A stretch of 5,987 bases of DNA from an uncultured Chloroflexaceae bacterium (GTDB lineage: Bacteria; Chloroflexota; Chloroflexia; Chloroflexales; Chloroflexaceae): positions 1 through 5,987 of the forward strand of contig CAKZQX010001029.1 in the NCBI GenBank assembly GCA_937141995.1, in the 5' to 3' direction. Of the stretch, positions 1 through 5,842 are shown in pieces. The stretch's first letter is position 1. Each line of letters opens with the position of its first letter. Position numbers and translations under genes: made by a program. Under the pieces are notes generated by a model, which had not been told where the DNA came from, did no database searches, and saw only the letters and a program-made list of their open reading frames with translations.

Positions 1-51
1 ACTCCCGCTCCGGGGCCGTCGCCCCATGACCAACCCGTTTCAGACAGTCTC

Positions 52-198
52 TCAGAAAAGGAGTAACATGCACAGCTTCCCATCCTTCGCATCCAAACGG
101 TCATTGATCTGCTCGACAAACCAGTAGTGGTTCGCGCCACAATCATAACCGGCAGTCAAAACCAGCGCTACATACTCACAAATTTGATCATCCTGCAT
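52..198 (-). CDS. Possible small hypothetical protein (48 aa) or gene remnant
   Basis: From the ATG at 198 this frame encodes 48 residues, beginning MQDDQICEYVALV and ending DAKDGKLCMLLLF before a TGA at 52-54. I do not recognise the family. The amino-acid mix is balanced (aromatic YWF, acidic and basic residues, three Cys) and looks more like real protein than the Arg-rich extension upstream of Met31 of the longer frame. That extension runs into the heptad repeat tract and is probably not translated. A GGAG lies 11 nt before this ATG, which is somewhat far. The frame could be a genuine small gene, the 3' remnant of a larger decayed gene, or chance. No motif, signal peptide or membrane segment of typical length is visible; the last residues are hydrophobic. 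Confidence 0.3.
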   Translation of the reverse strand: MQDDQICEYVALVLTAGYDCGANHYWFVEQINDRLDAKDGKLCMLLLF

Positions 199-213
199 TA
201 TCGCACCCACTCC

Positions 214-282
214 GTCTCGCATCCTTCCCTCACATCCCGCGTCCCTCCTCTTGCATCCGTCCCCCGTCCTTCGTCTTTGGTC
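214..282. repeat. Degenerate heptad (GTC-phased) low-complexity spacer repeat
   Basis: GTC occurs at 259, 266, 273 and 280, exactly 7 bases apart, giving four consecutive heptads: ATCCGTC, CCCCGTC, CTTCGTC, TTTGGTC. Looser copies of the same pyrimidine-rich theme (GCATCCTTC, GCGTCCCTC, CCGTCTCGC) extend left to about 214, out of phase. On the minus strand it reads as purine-rich GAC/GGGAC blocks. The phase change and base drift suggest an old, decayed tandem repeat. It lies in spacer DNA just after the cyclase gene. Confidence 0.5.
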
Positions 283-308
283 TTGCAAGTCAGATCCAAT
301 AACAGTGG

Positions 309-2558
309 CTAATACACCTCCGCCTGCGCCTGCGCCAGACCTGCCACGCAGACCCGGTTCCGCCCGGCGGCTTTGGCGCGGTAGAGCGCCTGATCGGCGG
401 CAGTCAGCAGCGCGTCATGAGTTGATCCATGATCGGGAAAGACCGCCACACCGATTGAGACGGTGACAGCGGGCAGGAGGGAGTTGCCATAGTCAATGTT
501 CAAGGCGCTAATCGCCTGCCGCAGCATATCAGCCCGAATGATGGCATCCTCTTCCGTGATTTCGGGTAGCACCAGCAGCAGTTCCTCGCCGCCGAAACGA
601 CAGGCCGTATCTCCGCTGCGTAACCCCGTACGCAGCAGGGATGCCACGGCCCGCAGCACCGCATCCCCGGCATCATGTCCGTACGTGTCATTAATATACT
701 TGAAGTAATCAATATCAAGCAGGAAGATCGCCATGGGACGTTGATAACGCCGGGCATGACTCAACGTCTGGATTAGAGTTTCGTTTAGAAAGCGCCGGTT
801 AAACAGGCCGGTCAGCGGATCGCGGATGGCCTGCTCGCGCAGGTTTTCGCGCAGATGCAGGTTTGCCAGCGCCAGCGCCAGCAGATCGGCGGTGCGCATA
901 ACCAGCGGCAACAGGTGGCTCTGCAGCGTCTCAGCATCATCGACACCTGCCCGCACCTGAAGCAGACCAAACTGTTCGCCACCCGTTTGCAGTTGCACAC
1001 ATATCCACGACTGCGTTCCGGAGTATATGCCGGTCCGACAGCGACTCGCCAGATCGCAGGCATCCGCCAGTATATAGTGTTCGCCCTGCAATATCGGACA
1101 AGCTCCTTCCGGCGGTAACACCTGGATGGGCATATCCTCGCCCCACTGCCCAACCACAGCCAGGGAGACAACATCGGGAAGCCGGCGATAGAATGCTCCC
1201 GACCGACCGACAAAGAGTTCTCGCAGCAGGGGCACACTCCCGGCATACACTTCGTCCAGGGTCTGACAGCGCTGGAGCATATTACTCAGGCGATTCAGCG
1301 CTTCCTGCTCGGTCACATCACGTTCCAGACGGACATTGACGCGCCGTACCTCTAGTTCGGCCTGCTGCAACTCATGCACATGTTGCTCCAGATTGGCGAT
1401 CACCTGGCGCAGACGCGCGGTCATGCGATTGAACGCATCGGCCACTGCGCCCACCTCATCATCACGTTCGACATGCGCGCGCAGATTGAGATCGCCTGCC
1501 GCAATCCGGGTTGCCGTGGCTGCCAGGCCGGCCAGCGGCGTGGCAATCCCCCGCGCAATAAAGAGGCCAAACAGCAGCGCAATCAGGGTTGCTACCACCA
1601 CCACAATGATGTTAGCATGCAGAAGAGCATAGGTTGATTGGATGGCTTCCTTCTGTTCCTGTTCCGCCACCAGCACCATCTGGAGCGAGGGCAACCAGTG
1701 ATAAACACCAATAACCTTGAGCCCCCGATAACTGATATACGAACCGGAGCGGTCGGTCTGGGTACTAAATACGGTTTCTAGTGCCGGAGTCTGCAGGCGC
1801 AGGATTTTCTTATCGCGGTCTTCAAAGCGCGAATCGGTCAGCAGCAAGGCATTCTGTCCGACCAGATAAGTTTCGCCGGTTTCGCCCAACCCGGCCCGCT
1901 GGAGCATAATCTCGTTTAACCGCTCCGGACTGGAGCGCCCGACCAGTACCCCGCGCACGGTGTCCTCCAGATCGATCACCGGGCGCGAAATTACTACCGG
2001 ACTACTCAACCCCTGCGCTGTGTCGGATGAGAGTGACTGCGTGTAGGGCTCCCGCAGACCGCGCCGGAAATAGTCCTGCAGGTGAACCTGACCCTCGTTG
2101 GCCGGGTCGGTTGAGAGCACCACCCGGCCCTGCCGGTCCAGCAGCAGTATCTCTTCAAACAGGTCGGTTGCCATAAGCACCTGCTCAAATTGAATGCGCA
2201 GGTTAGCCGCAGCCTCTTTGTACGCGGCTGATTCCGGGTCACTGCTAAGAAGCGGCTCGATCAGGCGGGGCACCTGATGTGGATAGAGGACGGACGTCAG
2301 GTAAATCTGAAGACTCTCCAGCCATGCTTCAATCTGCTCCTCTTTGAGCGTTGCCACTGATTGCAACTGGTTTGTCACCTGGTGTTTTCCGTGGCGAACG
2401 CCCAACGACGTTGTCGTAATGATAATAATCACGGCGGGGAACACGACCAGCGCAACAAACGCAGCCAGCAAGCGGATGCGGATGGTACCAATGCGCAATC
2501 GCTGGAACCAGTGTGAGCGGCGGGTGGCTTCATCCGGCCTGGGCGTAAATGTCTGCAT
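309..2558 (-). CDS. Transmembrane diguanylate cyclase (dCache-HAMP-GAF-GGDEF)
   Basis: This 749-residue inner-membrane signalling enzyme should make c-di-GMP from two GTP. Domain order: short basic N-terminus; first membrane helix about 28-50; extracytoplasmic dCache-like sensor about 55-305 (GETGETYLVG at 225-234 is typical of the family); second helix about 315-336; HAMP about 335-390; helical linker 390-420; GAF about 422-570; GGDEF about 578-738. The cyclase domain has DPLTGLFNRR (580-589), the metal-site LDIDYFK (614-620), an intact active motif GGEEL (656-660) and an RSGD inhibitory site (647-650) exactly five residues before it. Catalysis with product feedback is therefore expected. 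The GAF domain carries Cys487, 501, 507 and 520. I chose the ATG at 2558 because it lies 25 nt after the lipoprotein stop, with GGGAGAGG upstream (2571-2578). The open frame continues to 2798, but that part overlaps the lipoprotein gene. No EAL or HD-GYP domain is present. Confidence 0.93.
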   Translation of the reverse strand: MQTFTPRPDEATRRSHWFQRLRIGTIRIRLLAAFVALVVFPAVIIIITTTSLGVRHGKHQVTNQLQSVATLKEEQIEAWLESLQIYLTSVLYPHQVPRLIEPLLSSDPESAAYKEAAANLRIQFEQVLMATDLFEEILLLDRQGRVVLSTDPANEGQVHLQDYFRRGLREPYTQSLSSDTAQGLSSPVVISRPVIDLEDTVRGVLVGRSSPERLNEIMLQRAGLGETGETYLVGQNALLLTDSRFEDRDKKILRLQTPALETVFSTQTDRSGSYISYRGLKVIGVYHWLPSLQMVLVAEQEQKEAIQSTYALLHANIIVVVVATLIALLFGLFIARGIATPLAGLAATATRIAAGDLNLRAHVERDDEVGAVADAFNRMTARLRQVIANLEQHVHELQQAELEVRRVNVRLERDVTEQEALNRLSNMLQRCQTLDEVYAGSVPLLRELFVGRSGAFYRRLPDVVSLAVVGQWGEDMPIQVLPPEGACPILQGEHYILADACDLASRCRTGIYSGTQSWICVQLQTGGEQFGLLQVRAGVDDAETLQSHLLPLVMRTADLLALALANLHLRENLREQAIRDPLTGLFNRRFLNETLIQTLSHARRYQRPMAIFLLDIDYFKYINDTYGHDAGDAVLRAVASLLRTGLRSGDTACRFGGEELLLVLPEITEEDAIIRADMLRQAISALNIDYGNSLLPAVTVSIGVAVFPDHGSTHDALLTAADQALYRAKAAGRNRVCVAGLAQAQAEVY

Positions 2559-2583
2559 AGTGCCAATCTGCCTCTCCCTGACC

Positions 2584-4404
2584 TTACTGAGTAGCAGGCT
2601 CCAGATGATGAATGATGATATGCACACTCTGCCACCACGAAGGCGGATGTACATAGGCATTATTAGCCGTCGGCCAGTTTTGCCAGTACGTCGTATCAAA
2701 CGAAATAAGTTGCTTATTCTGCACCAGCGGAATAACGGGCAGTTCATCCAGCCAGATTTCTGTGGCTGCGACAAACATGTCATCAATGCGCGGATCACCC
2801 AGCGGCAGTGAAGCCATGTGATCGACTAGATCGCTGTATGCTTGATTCGTCCAGCGTACCTGATTGTTATAGTTTGTCACAGATGTCCCTATCGGTTGCA
2901 CCCAGCGCATATGGTAGCGGTCCAGTGAGGCCCAGGGCTCATTGATCGAGCCGCAGGTGTCCCAATCGATCAGCGCGTCAAACCGACCCAGGGTTTTATG
3001 CTCAATCCACTGATCCTCTTCCAGGGCGACCATTGCCGCATTAATGCCGATAGCTTGCACCTGCGCAGCAATCAGTTCGCCCGTACGACGCATTTCGGGC
3101 GAGTCCGCATGGGCATAGATCGTCAACGCCAGTTGCCGGTCGTCCTGCCAATAGTAGCCATCATCACCCAATACCCAACCCTGCGCCTCGATCATCTGCC
3201 GGGCTATATCGGGGTCGCGCCTGGTCAAGGGGTAGGTATCATACAGCCCGGCCTGCTCAAGCAGTTGCACATAGTATTCAAGTGGCGGATAGGCCGGGAA
3301 GAAGTGGCGCGAGGTAATGGTTGTCCCATAGTAGGCCTCCCGCACAATCGCTTCGCGGTCAATAGCATAGTTAACGGCCCAGCGTATGGTTTTATCATCC
3401 CAGGGCGACACCATCGTGTTAAAGGACAGCGTGCGCGAACAGGGGTCCATCCAGGCAAAGGGTATACCGTCGAGCCAGGTTATCAGATTAGGCTTGACCT
3501 TCTGTACTTCCTGAAAGGTATCCATACCAATATTGCCGATGCTATCGAGATGCTCGGTGGCCACCCGTGCATCGTCACCGATCGTCATCGAAGTCCAGAT
3601 CAGGCGTTCCGGGACGGGCAATGGTTTAAAGCCGGCCTGTGCGCCCCACCAGTCAGCATCCCGCTCATAGATAAAGGTACCGTCGTAAAACCTATGCAGC
3701 GTGTACGGCCCGGTGAAGACCGGCCATCCCTTGTCGGGATCATAATTGGTAAAGGTATAGGGATCTTTATCATGCCAGATATGCTTCGGCAGAATATCAA
3801 AACTCCCCCAGACTTTCACCGAGAAGAAATCCAGTTGAAAGCGCGGGTTCGCGTCAGTCAGATGAAACCGTACCGTCAACTCATCAACTTGCTCGACACG
3901 CTCCACCCAGTTGGTCAACCCGGCGAAGAAATCCAGTTCCAGATCAGGATGGTCGAGCAGCAGGTTCACGGTAAAGCGGACATCATCGGCGGTAAAAGCC
4001 ACACCATCACTCCAGGTGATACCCTCGCGCAACGTGAGTGTCCAGACATCCTGGTTCTCATTGGCCGTCATACGCTCACCCAGCCAGGGCTCGATCACAC
4101 CGCTCTCATAGTTGAGAATAAACAGCGGCTCAATCATTGCCTGGTGGAAGCCTTTATCACGGCGTGCATCACGCGCAAACGGGTTCCACTGTTCCGGGTG
4201 CTCTACACGGCCCGAGGGAATGTCAAAGATTACTGTGCGGCGACGTTCGGCCTCATCGGTAATAAGCTCCTCCGGTAACTGCGGCGGTTGGCTGGCAGTC
4301 GACTCCACTACATCCTGGCCGCCGAGTGACTGACAGGCTCCCATCACGACCAGCAACAGCAGCGTAAGCATCAAACGGGGTATCCGATAACCTGAGACAG
4401 CCAT
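2584..4404 (-). CDS. Family-5 extracellular solute-binding lipoprotein (DppA/OppA-type)
   Basis: This 606-residue protein resembles the substrate-binding subunits of peptide/oligosaccharide ABC importers (SBP_bac_5). Residues 1-24 form a lipoprotein signal: basic start, hydrophobic core LMLTLLLLVV, and lipobox MGAC with Cys24 as the likely lipidation site, so the mature protein should be tethered outside the membrane. The family signature is clear at 121-149 (WTLTLREGITWSDG followed by FTADDV). Other typical segments are TGPYTL (231-236), RWAVNYAIDRE (341-351), and INEPWASLDRYH (487-498). The Trp/Tyr-rich C-terminus around 574-592 would suit sugar or peptide stacking, but the ligand cannot be read from sequence. 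Length is normal for the family. The ATG at 4404 has AGGAG 9 nt upstream (4414-4418). It is the first gene of an operon with the diguanylate cyclase. No permease or ATPase gene is visible, so it may serve sensing, or a transporter encoded elsewhere. Confidence 0.93.
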   Translation of the reverse strand: MAVSGYRIPRLMLTLLLLVVMGACQSLGGQDVVESTASQPPQLPEELITDEAERRRTVIFDIPSGRVEHPEQWNPFARDARRDKGFHQAMIEPLFILNYESGVIEPWLGERMTANENQDVWTLTLREGITWSDGVAFTADDVRFTVNLLLDHPDLELDFFAGLTNWVERVEQVDELTVRFHLTDANPRFQLDFFSVKVWGSFDILPKHIWHDKDPYTFTNYDPDKGWPVFTGPYTLHRFYDGTFIYERDADWWGAQAGFKPLPVPERLIWTSMTIGDDARVATEHLDSIGNIGMDTFQEVQKVKPNLITWLDGIPFAWMDPCSRTLSFNTMVSPWDDKTIRWAVNYAIDREAIVREAYYGTTITSRHFFPAYPPLEYYVQLLEQAGLYDTYPLTRRDPDIARQMIEAQGWVLGDDGYYWQDDRQLALTIYAHADSPEMRRTGELIAAQVQAIGINAAMVALEEDQWIEHKTLGRFDALIDWDTCGSINEPWASLDRYHMRWVQPIGTSVTNYNNQVRWTNQAYSDLVDHMASLPLGDPRIDDMFVAATEIWLDELPVIPLVQNKQLISFDTTYWQNWPTANNAYVHPPSWWQSVHIIIHHLEPATQ

Positions 4405-4450
4405 GATCGGTCACTCCTCTCCAGGAATAGTGCAACAATGTTTATCGTGA

Positions 4451-4459
4451 AGTATACCA
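4451..4459 (-). promoter_or_regulatory. Extended -10 promoter for the lipoprotein-cyclase operon
   Basis: Read on the minus strand, TGG followed by TATACT (4459 down to 4451) forms an extended -10 element. The predicted start is near 4444, leaving a leader of about 40 nt before the ATG at 4404. The hexamer 17 bp further upstream (AGCAGT) is a poor -35, which is common for extended -10 promoters and may indicate activator dependence. GTATA (4452-4456) and TATAC (4466-4470) form a small dyad over this element that a repressor could use; this last point is speculative. Confidence 0.5.
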
Positions 4460-4466
4460 CGTTGAT

Positions 4467-4522
4467 ATACGGCACTGCTGCCCGATCACGTTGGCCGCCG
4501 CACCTGGCCGGGAGTGCCGTAT
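4467..4522. repeat. 10-bp perfect inverted repeat in the divergent promoter region
   Basis: ATACGGCACT (4467-4476) is repeated in reverse complement as AGTGCCGTAT (4513-4522), with 36 bp between the arms. The pair lies between the leftward -10 element and the rightward -35 element, so it could be a pair of operator half-sites or a paired site for looping. It could also form a cruciform. No transcript is expected to run through it in either direction from the two promoters called here, which argues against an RNA structure. Confidence 0.55.
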
Positions 4523-4553
4523 GCCGGGTGCCGACGTGAGTCGGATCAACCGT

Positions 4554-4582
4554 TTGACACCCCTGCACTGCTCTGCTATAAT
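4554..4582 (+). promoter_or_regulatory. Consensus sigma70-type promoter for rplU-rpmA
   Basis: TTGACA (4554-4559) and TATAAT (4577-4582) are both perfect consensus hexamers with an ideal 17-bp spacer. A TGC directly before the -10 gives an extended -10 as well. Transcription should start near 4589, leaving a leader of roughly 120 nt before the L21 GTG at 4712. Such a strong promoter fits ribosomal protein genes. A small hairpin CCGAC-GTGA-GTCGG (4531-4544) lies just upstream of the -35. Confidence 0.88.
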
Positions 4583-4591
4583 CAATCGGCC

Positions 4592-4616
4592 AAGGGTGGT
4601 CACGCCACTCTTTTTT
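4592..4616 (+). terminator. Attenuator-like hairpin with T-run at the start of the L21 leader
   Basis: AAGGGTGG (4592-4599) pairs with CCACTCTT (4605-4612) around a five-base loop TCACG, with one G-U pair. The stem runs directly into six T residues (4611-4616). This is the form of an intrinsic terminator, yet no plus-strand gene lies upstream. It begins only a few nucleotides after the predicted transcription start, so it may act as an early attenuator of rplU-rpmA, or simply protect the 5' end of the mRNA. The very short transcript that would result makes efficient termination uncertain. Confidence 0.55.
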
Positions 4617-4711
4617 GGTGTTTATAGCGCAGAGCGTTCAGACCGGGGCGCTGTCCGCGAACAATCCGGGGCAGGCGCACCAGTTGAGCATACAGGGCAA
4701 GGAGCATTGGC
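4617..4711 (+). promoter_or_regulatory. 5' leader of rplU, candidate r-protein regulatory RNA
   Basis: The rest of the L21 leader is GC-rich and can fold. ATAGCGC (4624-4630) can pair with GCGCTGT (4648-4654), including one U-G pair, enclosing a 17-nt loop. The leader ends in the L21 ribosome binding site. L21 leaders with regulatory structures are known in Firmicutes (Rfam L21_leader). I cannot show that this leader belongs to that family, so autoregulation by L21 is only a possibility. Confidence 0.3.
4699..4704 (+). promoter_or_regulatory. Ribosome binding site fixing the GTG start of rplU
   Basis: AAGGAG lies 7 nt before GTG 4712. The first in-frame ATG only comes at codon 10, inside the conserved L21 N-terminus, so this site decides for the GTG start. 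Confidence 0.85.
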
Positions 4712-5026
4712 GTGTACGCAATAGTTCGAGATCGCGGGATGCAATACCGCGTGGAACCAGATCAGACCGTGCGGGTTGATCTGCTTGAGGCCGAGCCGGG
4801 CAGCGCGATCGAACTGAACGAAGTGCTGCTGGTCGGCGACGGCGACAAGGTAAAGGTCGGCACACCACTGGTTGCCGGGGCCACCGTGCGCGCGGAAGTG
4901 GTGGGCGATATCAAGGGTGAAAAGATTATCGTGTTTAAGTATCGCAACAAAAAGCGCTATCGCCGCCGCACCGGTCATCGGCAAAAATATACGCATATCA
5001 AGATCCGCGAAATTGTTGTGGAATAG
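4712..5026 (+). CDS. rplU: 50S ribosomal protein L21
   Basis: The 104-residue product is full length for bacterial L21, which binds 23S rRNA in the large subunit. The N-terminus [14 protein letters not shown] matches the family's usual start (M-Y-A-I-V-...-G-G-K-Q-Y-x-V), with Arg-Gly-Met where Gly-Gly-Lys is more usual. The basic C-terminal signature lies at about 75-97 ([16 protein letters not shown] then QKYTHIKI). It starts with GTG after a strong AAGGAG. L27 follows 11 nt after the stop codon, the standard rplU-rpmA order. In many bacteria a ysxB/prp gene sits between the two, but here it is absent, which agrees with the L27 form encoded next. Confidence 0.97.
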   Translation: MYAIVRDRGMQYRVEPDQTVRVDLLEAEPGSAIELNEVLLVGDGDKVKVGTPLVAGATVRAEVVGDIKGEKIIVFKYRNKKRYRRRTGHRQKYTHIKIREIVVE

Positions 5027-5037
5027 GGGAATAAGCT

Positions 5038-5322
5038 ATGGCACATAAAAAAGGTGTAGGAAGTACCCGCAACGGGCGCGATAGTAACCCGAAAATGCGT
5101 GGGGTCAAGCGCTTCGGTGGCGAGCATGTCCTCCCCGGCAACATTATTGTCCGCCAGTGTGGTACCAAGATTAAGCCGGGTGATAATGTCGGCATGGGCC
5201 GCGACTATACGATCTTTGCGATGGTTGAGGGGAAGGTCTATTTTCAGCCCTACTCCCGCACCCAGAAGAAGGTCAGCGTCATCCCCCTGGAGCAGACCGA
5301 AACAGCCACGGCTGCCGATTAA
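5038..5322 (+). CDS. rpmA: 50S ribosomal protein L27
   Basis: The 94-residue protein begins [17 protein letters not shown], the canonical L27 start whose flexible N-terminal arm reaches the peptidyl-transferase centre. There is no N-terminal extension of the Firmicutes type that would need the Prp protease. The family signature runs from 48 to 67 ([14 protein letters not shown] then EGKV). The last dozen residues ([10 protein letters not shown]) form a short, non-conserved acidic/Thr-Ala tail. A GGGGA at 5026-5030, overlapping the L21 stop region, gives 7 nt to the ATG, so translation is probably coupled to rplU. Confidence 0.98.
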   Translation: MAHKKGVGSTRNGRDSNPKMRGVKRFGGEHVLPGNIIVRQCGTKIKPGDNVGMGRDYTIFAMVEGKVYFQPYSRTQKKVSVIPLEQTETATAAD

Positions 5323-5376
5323 GCATTCCCCACGCGCCAACGGGATGTACGCCGGTATGAATGATCAGCAAGACCA

Positions 5377-5396
5377 GGACGACGCATGCGTCGTCC
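5377..5396. repeat. Perfect 20-bp palindrome between rpmA and rpmE
   Basis: GGACGACGCATGCGTCGTCC is its own reverse complement. As RNA it can form an 8-bp GC-rich stem with a CAUG loop. It is followed by GTTTCATGTCTTGT, which is T-rich but not a proper T-run, so it would be a weak terminator or attenuator separating rpmE from rplU-rpmA. As DNA it could equally be a dimeric operator. It sits 54 nt after the L27 stop and 68 nt before the L31 start. Confidence 0.7.
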
Positions 5397-5420
5397 GTTT
5401 CATGTCTTGTACACAGGATA

Positions 5421-5438
5421 ATCCCGCTGCCGGGGGAT
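5421..5438 (+). other. Small GC hairpin in the rpmE leader
   Basis: ATCCC (5421-5425) can pair with GGGAT (5434-5438), or alternatively CCCG (5423-5426) with CGGG (5431-5434). The structure lies 13 nt upstream of the L31 ribosome binding site and does not include it. It may be part of an rpmE leader fold together with the palindrome at 5377-5396, or mean nothing. Confidence 0.25.
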
Positions 5439-5451
5439 GCCATTTGAGAAT

Positions 5452-5456
5452 AGGAG
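5452..5456 (+). promoter_or_regulatory. Ribosome binding site fixing the GTG start of rpmE
   Basis: AGGAG lies 8 nt before GTG 5465. The frame stays open far upstream, with ATG codons at 5345 and 5357 among others, but only this site is followed by the conserved L31 N-terminus (MKPDIHP), so it decides the start. Confidence 0.85.
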
Positions 5457-5464
5457 CATCAAAG

Positions 5465-5788
5465 GTGAAACCGGATATTCATCCAAAATATATTGATACC
5501 GATATTGTTTGTGCCACCTGTGGCACCGTCTGGAAGACGCGCGCCACCAAAGAGGGCATGCGCGTCGATATCTGCTCAAACTGCCACCCCTTCTACACCG
5601 GCGAGCAGCGCATTGTCGATACCGCCGGTCAGGTTGATCGCTTTATGCGTCGCCTGGCAACCTCGCAGCAGCGGCAGGCCGAAGCCGAGAAGCGCCGCGA
5701 AAGCAAGGAGCAGAAGCCTCAGAAGAAGAGTCTGCTCAAGGAGATTTACGGCGAGGAAGAGAGTGAAGCAGGCGAAGAGCAGGGTTAA
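5465..5788 (+). CDS. rpmE: 50S ribosomal protein L31, zinc-binding form with long C-terminal tail
   Basis: The 107-residue protein opens with MKPDIHPKY, the standard L31 start, and carries the zinc-ribbon cysteines C16-x2-C19 and C37-x2-C40 (CSNCHPFYTG at 37-46). This is the C+ zinc-containing type, normally made when zinc is sufficient. The conserved core ends near residue 64 (VDRFMRRL). The remaining 40 or so residues are an unusual charged tail rich in Lys, Arg, Glu and Gln, likely helical, ending in EEESEAGEEQG. Typical L31 is about 66-75 residues, so the tail is an addition, not a replacement. It could contact rRNA or other subunit proteins; that is inference. It starts with GTG and is separated from rpmA by 142 nt containing a palindrome, so it may be expressed partly on its own. 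Confidence 0.96.
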   Translation: MKPDIHPKYIDTDIVCATCGTVWKTRATKEGMRVDICSNCHPFYTGEQRIVDTAGQVDRFMRRLATSQQRQAEAEKRRESKEQKPQKKSLLKEIYGEEESEAGEEQG

Positions 5789-5842
5789 GCTCAATCTGTT
5801 TCTCTTTTAAGTAACACAACTTACGCGGTGAGCATGCAAACT

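Larger units (their letters stand above)
1..308. other. Left-edge spacer region, mostly non-coding
   Basis: This stretch lies 3' of the minus-strand diguanylate cyclase gene. It contains one possible small minus-strand ORF (52-198) and a degenerate heptad repeat tract (about 214-282), both listed separately. A short GC stem (GGGGC at 12-16, GCCCC at 21-25, four-base loop) sits at the left edge but has no T-run on either side, so I do not call it a terminator. I see no clear intrinsic terminator after the cyclase stop codon. No other gene can be supported here. Confidence 0.5.

Noticed and set aside
68..127. 19-codon plus-strand frame after a strong AAAAGGAG (57-63)
   Set aside because: The Shine-Dalgarno-like sequence and ATG are well spaced, but the frame stops after 19 codons with a Ser-rich product. 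It may be a chance match, and it is antisense to the possible minus-strand ORF.
2559..2798. 80-codon N-terminal extension of the diguanylate cyclase frame
   Set aside because: It lies entirely within the lipoprotein coding region in another frame. The extension has no cyclase-family content, while the ATG at 2558 is preceded by a purine-rich site and followed by a normal membrane-anchor N-terminus.
2998..4278. 426-codon open frame on the plus strand
   Set aside because: It is antisense to the well-supported lipoprotein gene. Its translation shows no domain or motif, and I see no convincing ribosome binding site, so it is a shadow of the codon pattern of that gene.
4622..4996. 124-codon minus-strand frame over the L21 gene
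   Set aside because: It is antisense to rplU and its leader, and has no recognisable family. L21 is certain on the plus strand.
5099..5464. Long upstream extension of the L31 frame
   Set aside because: It overlaps L27 in another frame and then runs through spacer DNA containing the palindrome. The L31 family start MKPDIHP and a good AGGAG fix the start at 5465.
5773..5815. Terminator directly after rpmE (GAGC...GCTC then T-rich TGTTTCTCTTTT)
   Set aside because: The stem is only 4 bp with an 8-base loop overlapping the stop codon, and the T-rich part is interrupted. It is too weak to call.
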